Source of the DNA: Diphasiastrum complanatum
Lineage: Eukaryota; Streptophyta; Lycopodiopsida; Lycopodiales; Lycopodiaceae
NCBI GenBank assembly: GCA_029204225.1
Contig: CM055100.1
Location: 28,410,649 to 28,474,648, forward strand
Reading direction: 5' to 3'
DNA: 64,000 bases
Made by a program: the position numbers and the translations under genes. The notes under the pieces were generated by a model. It searched no databases. It was not told the origin of the DNA and saw only the letters and a list, made by a program, of their open reading frames with translations. Positions 33,830 to 45,630 of the stretch are shown here, piece by piece (position 1 is the first letter of the stretch; each line of letters starts with the position of its first letter).

Positions 33830-35805
33830 CATAGAATATTGACTAGACTAAGATTCTTTGCCATATCTCCAACCCAATCTACATCTACATATCCATGTTG
33901 CAAAACACCTTCACTTCCATAGTAGATACCAAACTATAGAGTACCATTGATATACCTAAGTATCCGCTTCGCAACTTTGCACTGAACCTACTTTGGCTTA
34001 GCCATAAACTCATAAGCAATATTAAGTCATGTAGTAGTTAGACAGATCAAACTTCCAACAAGTTGTCGATATAATGATTCATCCACATCTTAATCTTCCT
34101 CAGCTTTTGTAAGCTTGCATCCACAATTATATGGAATTGAAATTGGTTTGTGCGCTGACATCCTAAAATTTTCCAGAAGTTCATGAGCATACTTAGATTG
34201 AGAAATAAATACACCTCGAGCACTCTGCATACCTCAACCCCAAGAAAGTACCATAATGAACCAACATCTGATGTCAAACTCTTATGAGAGATCTTTCTCA
34301 ATGTTCTGAATCATAAAACAATTAGAACCTGTGATGCTAAAATCATCAACATACATCACTACGATAACAATCTAATAATATTTTACCATAACATCAAGTG
34401 TAGGCTCCACACTACTCCTCTGAAAACCAAACTCCTTAAAGTATGTATAAATCCTTGTGTACCCTGCCATAAGCGCTTGTTTAAGTCCATATAAGGCTTT
34501 GTCCAACCTACAAACCATGTCTTTTACCATAACATAAAGTGTAGGCTCCACACTACTCCTCTGAAAACCAAACTCCTTAAAGTATGTATCAATCCTTGTG
34601 TACCCTGCCATAAGCGCTTGTTTAAGTCCATATAAGGCTTTGTCCAACCTACAAACCATGTCTTTATGTCCTTTTGACCATGTAACCCTTTGGCTGCTCC
34701 ATATAGATTTCCTCATAAAGAAATTTATTCAAAAACGCACTCTTAAAATCCATGTGTTGGATATCTCAACCTAAATGATCTGTAAATGACAAAATTGTCA
34801 GCGTTGCAATTGGTGTAAACGTTCATAGTCAATTCCTTCCTATTGTGTATACCCTTTTGCAACCAACCTTGCCTTGTGCTTATCATTATAACCATCTGAT
34901 TTGTACTTAGTTCTATAAATCCATTTACAACCAAAGGCCTTTTTTCCTGTTGGTAAACGCACAAGCCTCCAAGTGTTGTTCCAATACTATACCCATGAAT
35001 GTAAACCTCATCCTCATGAGTCATGTCGATCCTTGTGTCTATCCTCATCTTGATCTTGATCCTCAAGCTGCTTCTAGTTCCCTGTTTTCTTGACTCTCCA
35101 TGTTCCGAGATGACTCCATCTTTTATAGTCTCATAGTACCACCTAGGTAACTTTCTAATAAACAATATAGGTTGCTTCGTGCCTGGTGAAGTCAAAGGTG
35201 AATAAGTATCCCAAACACTTGACCTTTCTTCCTTTCAAGGCCCCTCTAGGGAAGCAAGTTGGTGTAGGCAATACGTATGTTAATTCAAGCTCCTACGATC
35301 TTGCTCTTCCTCAAAATATCCCTATATCTTTATGAGATCCAATCTCGTCAAAGGTTAACATCCCTACTTGTAAGAATCTTCTTTCCTACAATGCCATAAA
35401 TCCTATATCCCTTTTCCTAATCATCATATCTAAGCATCAAGTACTATGTTGCCTTTGAATCCAACTTGCATCTCATGTCCTTAGATATGCATATGCAATG
35501 CTCACAAACCCCCTCAAATGACTTACATTAGGTTTTCTACCTATATAAGCTTCTTCTAAAGTCTGATTCTCTATTGCATTAGTAGGACTTCTATTCAAAA
35601 GCTAAATTGTTGTATTTCAAAACATTCTTCCTCTTAAGCATGTTGTCCCTAGAATAGAACAATTATTTATTTTTGCAATTCCATTTTGTTAAGGCGTTCC
35701 CGTGCTTGCAAACTGTCTCTTTATAACATTGATCTTGCAAAACATTTGAAATTATGTAGGAACATACTCTCCCACTTTATCCAAGCGAAGTATCATATTC
35801 GAATA
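33830..35805 (-). pseudogene. Ty1/copia integrase-RT-RNase H remnant
   Basis: From right to left on the minus strand: the end of the integrase core (a GGEY-type motif, then FASTGTP*QNGIAK and NAIENQTLEEAYIGRKP), RT start (CKWIYRTKYKSDG), the LYGLKQA region (34,716-34,372), LWYFLGVEV, and RNase H beginnings (GSLICLT, RILRYINGTL, DVDWVGDMA near 33,850). Frames change repeatedly. RT contains an exact-length tandem duplication, listed separately. The whole fragment lies in GrpE intron 1. Confidence 0.82.
34381..34662 (-). repeat. 141-bp tandem duplication inside copia RT
   Basis: Units 34,381-34,521 and 34,522-34,662 are nearly identical. 141 bp is 47 codons, so the frame is kept and the peptide DMVCRLDKALYGLKQALMAG occurs twice. 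Confidence 0.93.
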
Positions 35806-35860
35806 TTGATAGGCATAGTCATGCATCAAGGAAAATTGTTCATCGCGCATTTTTCCCTCA

Positions 35861-35875
35861 TGGTATCAGAGCCAT
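35861..35875 (+). other. tRNA-Met-type primer-binding site
   Basis: TGGTATCAGAGCCAT on the plus strand, preceded by CCCTCA, a plausible LTR end. The LTR itself is largely lost, because copia integrase of the opposite strand reaches about 35,805. Confidence 0.7.
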
Positions 35876-36109
35876 AGTTCTATTTGATACACATACGATT
35901 TCAGACCAATCTGATATTAGATGCACATGCATGTTATCAATTTATATTATCGTTTGCTTATTTTAAAAGTATAGCTACACATTCACATATATCCTTCAAT
36001 CGTCGACAAGTCATTACAACCCTCAAATGTACAATTTAGTGTCTGCATATACTAAACATTGATTTCCATATCAATTCACATAGTAAAGTTGGTCTAATAG
36101 AAGAAAAGC

Positions 36110-36895
36110 TAGATGGATCCAATTACCACCTATAAAAATTCAAAATGAGACCTATGCATATGGCCAAGGAGTTGTGGAATGTTGTCACGGGCATTGAAGT
36201 TAAACCAATGCAGATGACACAGCCATCTCCAAACGAAACTTGAAGGATGGTAAAGCTTTTGTTTTAATGATTCTTAACATATCTGGGATATACTTAGCAC
36301 GTTATATGATGTGAGAGACATAACTTCTAAGTTACACCTTAGAAGGAACTTCTTCTCACTGAAAATGTGTAATAGTGATTCCTTGCAAAATCACATTAAT
36401 CAATTCAAGACTCTCTTGCAGCAAATGGCAGCTACTGGATTAGCTATCGACGATCAAGATGCAATTATGACGTTATCTAGGCTGCCACCTGCATACGAAA
36501 ACTGGGTGACAATCATTTCAACACACTTAGATCTGACTCTTCCCATAGTTATCACCATGCTACTGCAAGAAGCCCTTTAAAGAAACAGAGCTTCTACGTC
36601 TTCGCACACTAACTCAAAAACGCTCTATACTTGAACCAAGGTTCAAGGAAGCAGAAGAAGCAAGGCTAAAAGCAATTTAAATCGAATCATAATCAAATGG
36701 TAGCTCAAAATCAAGCTCAAAATCAAGACTAACAAACAAATCTACAGCCTAAGAAAATGAAGATGTTCTACAAGTACTCTGAGCACACAATCATGAGATC
36801 CAAGACTATAGGATATTGAAGTTTAACAACAACAAAATGAAGTAGTCAAGTCAACAAGCAAATGCAACTACCCAAAACTATGAAGACGCATTCAT
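36110..36895 (+). pseudogene. Ty1/copia gag remnant
   Basis: It starts near MDPITTYK and is best preserved at 36,311-36,580: MRDITSKLHLRRNFFSLKMC, LQNHINQFKTLLQQMA, LSRLPPAYENWVTIIS. These are the UBN2-type copia gag motifs. Stops and shifts lie on both sides. The remains of a zinc-knuckle region follow until a (CT)n run. It is the same family as the gag scrap at 9,250. Confidence 0.85.
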
Positions 36896-36901
36896 GGCTA
36901 A

Positions 36902-36903
<2 letters not shown>

Positions 36904-36995
<92 letters not shown>
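36904..36995 (+). repeat. (CT)n microsatellite
   Basis: About 46 CT units at the right edge of the copia gag remnant. Confidence 0.95.
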
Positions 36996-36998
<3 letters not shown>

Positions 36999-37269
36999 TC
37001 ATTACAGATATTTCATATGTTAAACACATACATACATTATGTTAAGAGTACAAAGATCGCGTTTCACAAAACCAGGCGCATGTTGCGCAAAAAAGCATAC
37101 GGCATATTAATTAAACACATTACGCATCCTACCACATACGGTCGGGTCTGTTTGTAAATTGTTGTCTAACTATACGCCGTCTCATTTACCGCCAAAAATT
37201 ACATAGAAAGAGTCCACCACACACGGCTGGACCTTATTTAGGCTTTACATTACTAGGGCGCCGAAGAGC
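36996..37269. other. unassigned stretch
   Basis: No gene seen. It separates the microsatellite from the exon-like segment on the minus strand. Confidence 0.3.
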
Positions 37270-37600
37270 CTACAGACTCGTCTTCCCGGTCAGGTGCATT
37301 ATTCTGTCGCTCTGCCTCCTGGCTGGCTCGACGACGAAGGACCCCTTCCCTGACCATGGCCAACTGTTCTGCATGAAGTTAATTCCAATCCACTGTGTTT
37401 CCTCGCCCTTGCCAGCGGGAATAGGGGGGACCCCCGGTCCGAGAGTCGCAGGGCACGGGGCTGCAGCTCCGAGAGTCGCGCCATTATCTCTCGTTGGCTC
37501 TCGTGAAATTCTGCTTCTTGCTTCCGATGCCGTTCGTTGTGCCTGCAGACATCTTCCAAGAGCTTCGCCCTCTGCGCACAAAGAAGACCGTCAAGCCATT
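37270..37600 (-). pseudogene. exon-like coiled segment between microsatellites, unrecognised
   Basis: After an acceptor-like TTTGTGCGCAG the minus strand reads RAKLLEDVCRHNERHRKQEA, then EFHESQREIMARLSELQ, a charged helix like the C-terminal tails of trihelix/SANT-type transposon proteins. A different frame ends with VREGVLRRRASQEAERQNNA. The GC content is higher than in the surroundings. I cannot name it. It may be an exon of another DNA transposon captured in GrpE intron 1. Confidence 0.3.
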
Positions 37601-37782
37601 TACCACGATGGAAATAAACTGTGAAAAACAAAAAAGAAGCCTAAATTGCATGCGAACAGGTACAGGGCAAACGCTCACGTCAATTGTTGTGCGCCCTGCC
37701 ATCTCGACCGACCCTCTCCCACAGCACACTGGCGCTCACAGAGGCTCTCACAGCCTCCCACAACCTCCCACTGGCTTCTTCT

Positions 37783-37786
<4 letters not shown>

Positions 37787-37854
<68 letters not shown>
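37787..37854 (+). repeat. (CT)n microsatellite
   Basis: About 34 CT units. Confidence 0.95.
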
Positions 37855-37858
<4 letters not shown>

Positions 37859-39421
37859 GTTGAACTAACAACTTCATCATGCATAGTGTGGACCAAATGC
37901 TGCGACATCCCTATTCACTTGCGCAAGAATAGATGCAGGTGGCACATATTCACAATAGCTTTCATACGATTGTACAAAAACACCAACATAATAATATTCT
38001 ATTACTTCTTTGAAGAAGGAAAAACTCAATCATAAAAAAGTCTAGCACAAAAGAAGCAACTTAGGCAATTACTTCTTATTCAAGTTTAGCTATATGCAAA
38101 ACCTTTTTTGTATTTGTCACCACATTTTCCTTAACAAAGGCATGAAATCTTCAACCCTCCCATAAAGTGGAAGACCATTCAACTTCATCATCCATAATCC
38201 AATCAGCTTCCACACTGAATCCCATCACATTCTATGGTTCATCTACGGAATAGCATACCAAGGCATCCATATCCCTTGCAATCAAACATCAAATTAAATA
38301 GATTGTTACAAAGTTTATAGGTACATGTGAATCATTTGAAGCCTTTTCATCTGTATTGAAGTGTTTAAAATATCACAACTGCCAAACTGAGCCTTCATAT
38401 CCATCTATCTTACCTGCATGGGCAAATAACAGCAACCAGTTGCCAGATTGATGAACAGTGCCAGGCCACATCACGTACAAGGTTGAAACAGAAACACAAA
38501 ATAGGTGACAGTCGTAGGAACTAATGGAAGCTAGCCTAATGAATGCAACAATGTCAAAAAATTTCAAGATATAAACTTGTTTAAGTGTCCCAGCTTCACC
38601 ATTTAGCAGGTTAACGGTCATTCCAGTTTCAGGTAAAGGAGAAACACATCGTGTCGCTTTATTTTCAGAAGCAAGCTGAGATTCTCTTAACCACTCAAAT
38701 TGATAGCAAGTGGGGGAGTACAATATAAATTCGTTACACATTAGTTGCCAGCAAACTCCAACCTCTAAAAAGAGAATCCTGCGTAGCCCTCAGAAATATT
38801 AGAAATAGAAACTTGGCAAATTGATAGCTAGTGTGCTGATCCAGACTCTCGAAACAGACTCTCGAAAGTCTCTGATGCAGTGTATTGCGGTCCAAAAAAA
38901 ATTAGACAATGCAGATGGGAAAAAATGAAACAAGTTAAAATTTCAAATTTTCGATACTGAGGAATTTCAGATAGGAAGAATGCTTTGAAACGTACACTAT
39001 AGTTCACTGCAAAACAAGTTTAGTATGCAAAGATACTAAAGGCCAAACAGATGTGCAGTCTAAAGGAACAGCTTGGGCAAATTTGGTGTAGAAGTTTATA
39101 TGTAGAGATGAAGAAAACTAGTTCTAAGCAACACTTTTTACCTTCAATGTGTCAATTTGCTGGAACCTGACTATAGAATAACATCTCTAAGTCAAATTTC
39201 AGTTATTCCAAGTGCTGTGTTGCAGAAATCTGAAGCAGAATCCTAATTTCCCTCTACAGAGTGCAATATTCCTCAAAAACAACATAACGATAATGTTCAG
39301 TGATCTATGTAAGAAATAAACAGGCAATAATCAGTAATAGCTTATTGAGGAAAAAACCATAAACATGAGATTGTAATAAGAACCATTGCATACGTTTTGT
39401 GAAATATGTGAAGGAGCAGAC
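37855..39421. other. GrpE intron 1, 5' part, nothing recognised
   Basis: A 122-codon minus frame (38,373-38,741) has no recognisable domain and lies wholly in the intron. No repeats of note. Confidence 0.4.
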
Positions 39422-39640
39422 CTCGACTTCAGCTTGTGGAGCACTCGGGGCAGCACAGAAGGGGCGTGGTCGATGCTGCCGCCTCACAAACCTAAGTACG
39501 AATCTTGTTGCTCTGCCTGCGGAGCGAGGAAACTGCACCAAATGGCAACCATGATATGCCAAACTTTGTGGACAAGAAACAGCATTTGGGGCAAGTGCTA
39601 CTACACCTTTTGCTGCCACTGCCGCTGCAGCTGATGCCAT
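39422..39640 (-). CDS. CGE1: chloroplast GrpE, exon 1 (transit peptide)
   Basis: I place the start at ATG 39,640 (MASAAAAVAAKGVV). A GTG two codons earlier is not a plant start. The 73 codons are rich in Ala, Ser, Arg and His and poor in acidic residues until the end, as in a plastid transit peptide. The exon ends APQAEVE before GTCTGC and joins exon 2 (QEEEK) in phase 0. The link across a 12.4 kb intron is inference from phase, strand, transit-peptide character and the absence of any other start for exon 2. The upstream plus-strand DNA (39,660-39,730) is a CT-rich tract, common in plant 5' leaders. Confidence 0.72.
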
Positions 39641-41160
39641 TCCCACAGCCTCTCCTCTCCACGATCCTCAAGGCCTTTCCTCGCTCTCTCTTCCTCTCTC
39701 TCTCTTTCTCGCTCTCTCTTTTTGCTTCTCCCTATGTTGATGGATCATAGGAGGTTCTAGATGAAAATGGGAGGTTCTAGAAGAGAAGAACCCTTTCTTG
39801 TCTACTCATCTTTTGGGCACTTGAAAATCTGGCGAGGAGTACCGTGTTTTATGAGCTGGCCTTGCAAAGTTGGAAAGGGTGTGTAAGTGAAATCTTGTGA
39901 GAAAGTTAAAGTGTTTATTGATTTCTAAGGGGAGGCTCAAACTTAGGGACAAAAAAACAATCCATGTAGGGAAAGTTAAAGTGTATCAACATGTCTTTTA
40001 AGTATTGCAATCTAATGTTTCTCATCCAACCAAGAAAAGCAAGCTAGACTTGAAGCCAGCTTTTATTTGTTTGAATAGGAGAGGATAAGCCCTAGTTCTT
40101 TAAGTTGCCACTACGTCCAAGACCTTAGCCTATGATTTAAATTCTTTGTAGGCCTTATGTAGGTTTGATTCATGCATGTGCTCAAAATCATGTAGCATCA
40201 AAAACCAGATGAGCATCCAAATAACTTATCTCAAACGTGCATTGTGCACTTAGGGGGGGGGGCGAGTTTGATGTTTTCAATTTATCACAATTTATAGTTT
40301 TTTGTTTTGTTTTAGATTTTTTAATTTTTTTACATTATCTTAGTATTAATTTTCATTTTTTTATTGCCATGCGACATCAAATATGTACCACAATGGACTT
40401 TTAGGTTGGCTGGTCTTGTCGATGCTCAATATACAAGTTTATTATCACTTAACAAATGTGTGACACCACATGGAAATAAAAAATGAAAAAAAGGGAATGG
40501 GACTTTTTTTAGAAATCAAATTAAAATTGTCAAATAAAAATTGTTTATTTAATAAAGTCTCATAAAAATTCAAAAAATAAAAAGAAATAACTTGGAAATC
40601 AACTTGTCACCAATTCTTTTCAAAAAATATGATTGTAATTTTTTTACCAACTTTGTTGAATGTGCTCAAGGAAAATATGACTACAATTATTATTTTCGTG
40701 GGATCGGTGTACAGACACTATTGCTTATTTTAAAAAGAGATTGATTTATGGACAACATTTTTTGTAAAAGAAATGGTTGCAAAAATTCAACATTTTTAAT
40801 GCCATGGATTTACAAAATTTTCCATAGAAATGTGTGACCCTCTAAAATGTCCATGTGGCACTGACATTTTCATGCTCAACATAGAATCTAACTTTGTGTT
40901 TTGCTCAACGTAGGTAATTTTGAAATGAAAACTCTAATTTGTTTATATCTCATAATCTTTACACTATATATATTCGATTTGTCTGGGATACATTTTTTCA
41001 CACTAATTTATATTTTGTGTTGTCATCTATATGTAATACCTCATTTTTAATGTATATACTTTGTTCACCACACAACTGAATTTCAAAAAATTAAATTTTG
41101 TAATATGTAGCACTTTATTTTTAATGTATAAAGTTTGTTAACAACACAACCTGATTTTGA
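39641..41160. other. GrpE promoter side and AT-rich intergenic DNA
   Basis: A TCTC-rich tract at about 39,680-39,730 probably belongs to the GrpE 5' leader or promoter. A G9 run is at about 40,254. The rest is AT-rich without genes. Confidence 0.4.
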
Positions 41161-41800
41161 TTGTTGCACAATTCGCATTTTTCCAAAATGCGAAAAATAC
41201 AAAATGTGACTATTTTTATGCACTATTTGTCGACTTTTTTAGTATTTTTCCAAAATGCGAAGTATGTGACAAACTCGTCCACGACAATAATCTTGAGTCA
41301 TCTGACTCATGTACACCCAATACAGATGACGTTGTACTTTAAATATCTCTTAAGTACAACGAAATACATAGTTAAAATTAAACTAGTCTTGTAATTATGG
41401 GTTAGTTAAACATTTCTTGTAATTACAAGGACGTTGGTTATAAATACACCTCCAACTCACATCAATCATTGATGCTTGGTGATGCAAACTAATTTGTAAG
41501 AGCGGAAGATATTTAGCATCCAAGTTACGTCTCCATTCTGGTTGTAACAATCTGTGTTGTTCAATATTTCTGTGTAATATACAAGCAACACGTTCTTTCT
41601 ATCTGTGTCTTACGTAGAGATCTATGTTGTGATTTGATTACTGCTAGTTCACGCTCGTTCACTCACTCTTATCAGATCACGGACGTCTACGACTTCTTAG
41701 AATCTAATCAGACGACAACTAACTTTGATGCCTGAGGGACCACCATTGTTATACTGCACTATCATGTAAAATTCTACACTGAACTTCATACTGAAACTAA
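41161..41800 (+). repeat. LTR-like promoter region
   Basis: It has a clear TTATAAATACACC TATA box near 41,440, followed by a leader-like stretch. Two copies of a TTTTTCCAAAATGCGAA word lie at 41,178 and 41,245. It precedes a gypsy remnant on the same strand, so it may be that element's LTR. Borders are not fixed. Confidence 0.4.
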
Positions 41801-41989
41801 TTTGCAGTAATTTCACACCTTATCTAATCTCTTTGGTGGACTGTACTCATGTTTGTCTGAGTTCAAATTATTTCATGATTCCGTTGGTGAGAATGCATGT
41901 GCTGTGATTCTATTTATGCATCTACAATCTATTCAGACCAGTATTGCTTGTAGCAAGCCATAATGGGAGAGTTGTTTTGCAATATATTT

Positions 41990-42860
41990 CTTCTCTCTTC
42001 CTCTGTTCGCGTCATCTCATCCCTTATCCTATTCCAACATGAAGTGAATGAGTTTCCTTCACAAAGATTAGCACAAGATTTTATCTTTCCTTGAGAGGTA
42101 TTTGTGAGAAAGATCCGTATTTTGGAGCAATCTGGAAGAGGGTTGTAGTAGTTTCATCGAGCAAGACTGATTTACATGGTGATCAGTCTGGTGACTTCTC
42201 TATCCATAATGGACTATTGTTTAGGAAAGAGTAGATGCTATGATATTTTTTTTAATAAATGTCATGACTCACCATGTGTGGAGCATTCAAGCATACATTG
42301 TACTTTAGATTTGGTATAAAGAGATTTTTATTGGCCAAAACTTAAACCCTTTATAGAATCTTATGTGGTCAAGTGTAACCAATGCCAGTTGAATAAGGCC
42401 AAACGCTGTAAGTCTAGTGGATTGTTACATCCATTGGATATCCCAAATAAAGATGAGATAGTATTTCCATGCATTTTGCGGTTGGGTTACCACGGATGAA
42501 TAAACAAAATGATGCAATTTGGATAGTGGTCAACCATCTCACCAAATTGGCTATGATTGGACGTCCCAGAAGAAATGGAAGTGCAGTGGCTTTTTCACAT
42601 TACTAGATTTAAGAAAAGTCTATGTGAGGGGGAACATCTTGGTTTTGGAAATCGATTGGTCCTGTTGGATGAATCTTCGAGTGTGACTTGACTTGAATCC
42701 AAAAATATCATGGATACCATAACTAAATGATTGAGAGATTGTATAGTTACTGAGTATATGGTTCGATGGAAGAGTCATACAAACGATGATGATTCTTGGG
42801 AACAAGAAGGCAGCTTGAGAAGGAACTTCTCTAATTTTAAGTTCGAAGGACATAACATGA
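41990..42860 (+). pseudogene. Ty3/gypsy chromovirus integrase and chromodomain remnant
   Basis: Shifting frames give the pre-integrase segment, the HHCC finger around 42,330-42,410 (FIESYVVKCNQCQLNKAKRC), a broken core, and at 42,750-42,850 the chromodomain sequence EYMVRWKSHTNDDDSWEQEG followed by LRRNFSNFKFEG. The order matches a chromovirus integrase end. RT and gag are absent and stops are frequent. Confidence 0.78.
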
Positions 42861-43280
42861 ATAAGGGGGGAAGAATCTCATGCCTATGATTGATTTAAGA
42901 TTTATTATCTCATTGGGAGGTCAATACCTTGATCCATAATTTAATTATGATTATCAGGGGTTTGGGGCCCTCATGTATATATGGTCATAATTAATAGTTG
43001 GAGGCCTAAATTCAAGATGGTGTATTTTTATGGGTCTATCAATATCTCATAGGGTGGCCTAGTTAGGCTGTAGATGTGTCTAGTGAGGTGTCACAATGCA
43101 CTACTAGTGGTGCATGGGCCTTGGAGGGTATAAGTGATTTTGTTAAAGATCATTCTTAGATCTTTATAGGAAGTCTATTACTGATCTTTTCAGGTCCCTA
43201 AGAAGTAGGATAAGGTAGATCTTCAATCAAATCAATAAAAGTAGCCTTCGTTTGTGTCAAGTCCTTGATTAGGAGACTAG
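42861..43280. other. leader of the copia element
   Basis: No coding. It lies directly upstream of an intact copia gag start, so it should hold that element's leader. No PBS or LTR end could be identified. Confidence 0.4.
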
Positions 43281-45630
43281 ATGACATCTATAAATGCATA
43301 TCTTTTGGATACTAATGAAAGGCTCAACAAAACTAACTATTCCATATGGAAAGTTAGAATGGAATCCATCATGACCATGCAAGATCTGATGGAAATTGTA
43401 AATGGTAAGGAGGGTGAACCTATTCATCCTCAAGAAAAAGCCAAATACATCAAGAGGTGCAATGTTGCACTACATTGCATAAAAATGAATGTTGCAAATG
43501 AACTCTTAAGAGAGGTAGGAGATTGCACTTCAACTCAAGATGCTTGGGAGACTTTGCAAAAGGTCTATGAATTCAAGAACCAAACTAGAATGTTAGCTTT
43601 GAAGAATCAAATCTATAGAAGCTATCAAAAGAAAGGAGAGAGTGCACATACTTTTGTCCTAAGAGTAAAGGAATTGAACAAAGAGCTAGCCTTCATAGGT
43701 GATCCTATCAAGGATGAAGAGCTTGTTCAACTCATATTGAATGGACTAAGCTTTGAATTTGACAATTTGGTTCAGGGATATGCAATTATGGGTAAGCTAC
43801 CCATACTTGAAGAACTCCAAGGCACACTCATGGCCGAGGAATCAAGAAGGAGCCAAATGCAAGAGAGGATGGATAGACTTTCCATCCAAGGTGGACATGA
43901 CCAAGCTCTCTTCACCAAAGGCAAAGGCAAGTTCAAAGGCAAAGGATCAACATTCAAGAAGTCTTCAAAGCTTGAGGATCAAGAAGGACCCTCAAAGACA
44001 TCTCCATCAACCACCAAAGTCAAGAAGGACAAATCAAAGGTGAAGTGCTACTATTGTAGCAAGATGGGGCATTATGCCTCAGAATGCCTCAAGAGGAAGC
44101 AAGATCAAAGCCAAGCCAACATGAGCAAAGAGGAGGAGGAGGAGAGTTCACATGAGGACTCTCTCATGATGTCCATATTTTCTTCAACAAGCTTCAAAGG
44201 AGAAGATCCTTGGTGGATTGACTCGGGTGCTAGTTCACACATGACTAGCAAAAGAGAGTTTTTCTCTTCTCTCTTATCTTATGATGGACCTATAAAGTCT
44301 ATCTATATAGCAAATGATGAAGCTTGTAAGATTGAAGGAGTTGGTAGCATTCCCCTTTGTTTAGGATCTTCCAAAAAGATCAACATAGAAGGTGTTTTGT
44401 ACATTCCTACAATAACAAAGAATCTACTAAGTGTTGGCCAAATGGTAGACAATGGTTTCAATGTTGACTTTGCTTCAAATGAATGTTTCATCAAGAAGGA
44501 GGGTAAGATAGTGGCTAAGGGCACTAGACTTGGCAAAATTTATAAGTTGGATGCATTTTTGGATACTAATGTTGTCATGTTGGCCGAGAAGAGTAAGATA
44601 TCTACCTTCACTTTATGGCACAAAAGACTTGGACATGTCAACTCGGGTTCCATGGAGGCTATGATCAAGGAGAAGTATGCTTTAGGCCTACCAAGGTCTA
44701 TTGGGAAGGAAGACAAGGTTTGTGAAGCTTGTGCTTTATCCAAGGCACATAAAAAGGTGTTTCCTAACTCCATCACAAAGTCATATCATCCTCTTGAACT
44801 CATACACTCGGATGTGCACATTGCTAGCACCAAATCTAGTGGAGGTTCATCCATGTTTTTAACCTTCATTGATGACTACTCAAGATATTGTTGGGTGTTC
44901 TTACTTTCCTTCAATCTCAAGTATTTGATACTTTTGTAAAGTTCAAGTTGTTTGTGGAAAAGCATCATAATCATAGCATTAAGATTCTTAGAAGTGACAA
45001 TGGTGGAGAATTTATCTCCAATGAGTTCAAGGCCTTTTGTGAGGAGGAAGGGATCAAGAAAGAGACTTCTTGTCCTTACACTCCTCAACAAAATGGAGTC
45101 ATTGAAAGAAGGAATAGAACATTATGTGAATGTTCTAAGGCTTTAAGATTAGATGCTTGTTTGCCCAAATCCTTTTGGGGTGAGTCTCTTGTATGTGCAA
45201 ACTACTTGATGAATAGGGTGTCTTGCAAAGCAATTGAAGGCAAAACTCCTTATGCGATGTTGTATGGAAAGAAACTTAATCTTAAACACTTGAAAGTTTT
45301 TGGGTGTATATGTTATGTGCATGTGCCATTGGAAACAAGAACCAAGGAGGATCCATCTTCCACAAGAGAGATCATGCTTGGATATGCTAGCTCAAGCAAG
45401 GGCTACAAAGTCTATCTCCCATCCTTGAACAAATTTGTTGTTTCAAGGGATGTTATATTTGATGAACATCATATGCATATGCTTGAAGAAGGCTCAAGTG
45501 CTTAAACAATCAAGAAGAAGATGGCCGAGGAGCAAGATCTTGGTTTTGAGGAGGAGCTCATAGAGGAGCAAGCACCAAACCCACCTCTCACACCAAGGAG
45601 ATCTTCAAGGGCAAAAGTGGAGCCATACAT
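43281..45630 (+). pseudogene. Ty1/copia gag-protease-integrase, 3'-truncated
   Basis: The best-preserved copia copy here. The first frame (43,281-44,939, 552 codons) carries gag (LNKTNYSIWKVRMESIMTMQ, LILNGLSFEFDNLVQ), the zinc knuckle CYYCSKMGHYASEC, the protease site WWIDSGASSHMTS, the integrase finger (LWHKRLGHVNSGSMEAM, VCEACALSKAHKK) and the first catalytic Asp (LIHSDVH). A 1-nt frameshift near 44,935 moves the reading to 44,888-45,505, with RSDNGGEFIS and PQQNGVIERRNRTL supplying the second Asp and the Glu. It stops near 45,630, before RT, where unrelated histone-like sequence begins. It is the family of the gag at 22,140-22,880 and probably of the pol ends at 1,430 and 7,060. Confidence 0.93.

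Noticed and set aside
38373-38741. 122-codon minus frame in GrpE intron 1
   Set aside because: Composition not protein-like in any known family, no second copy, lies inside an intron.
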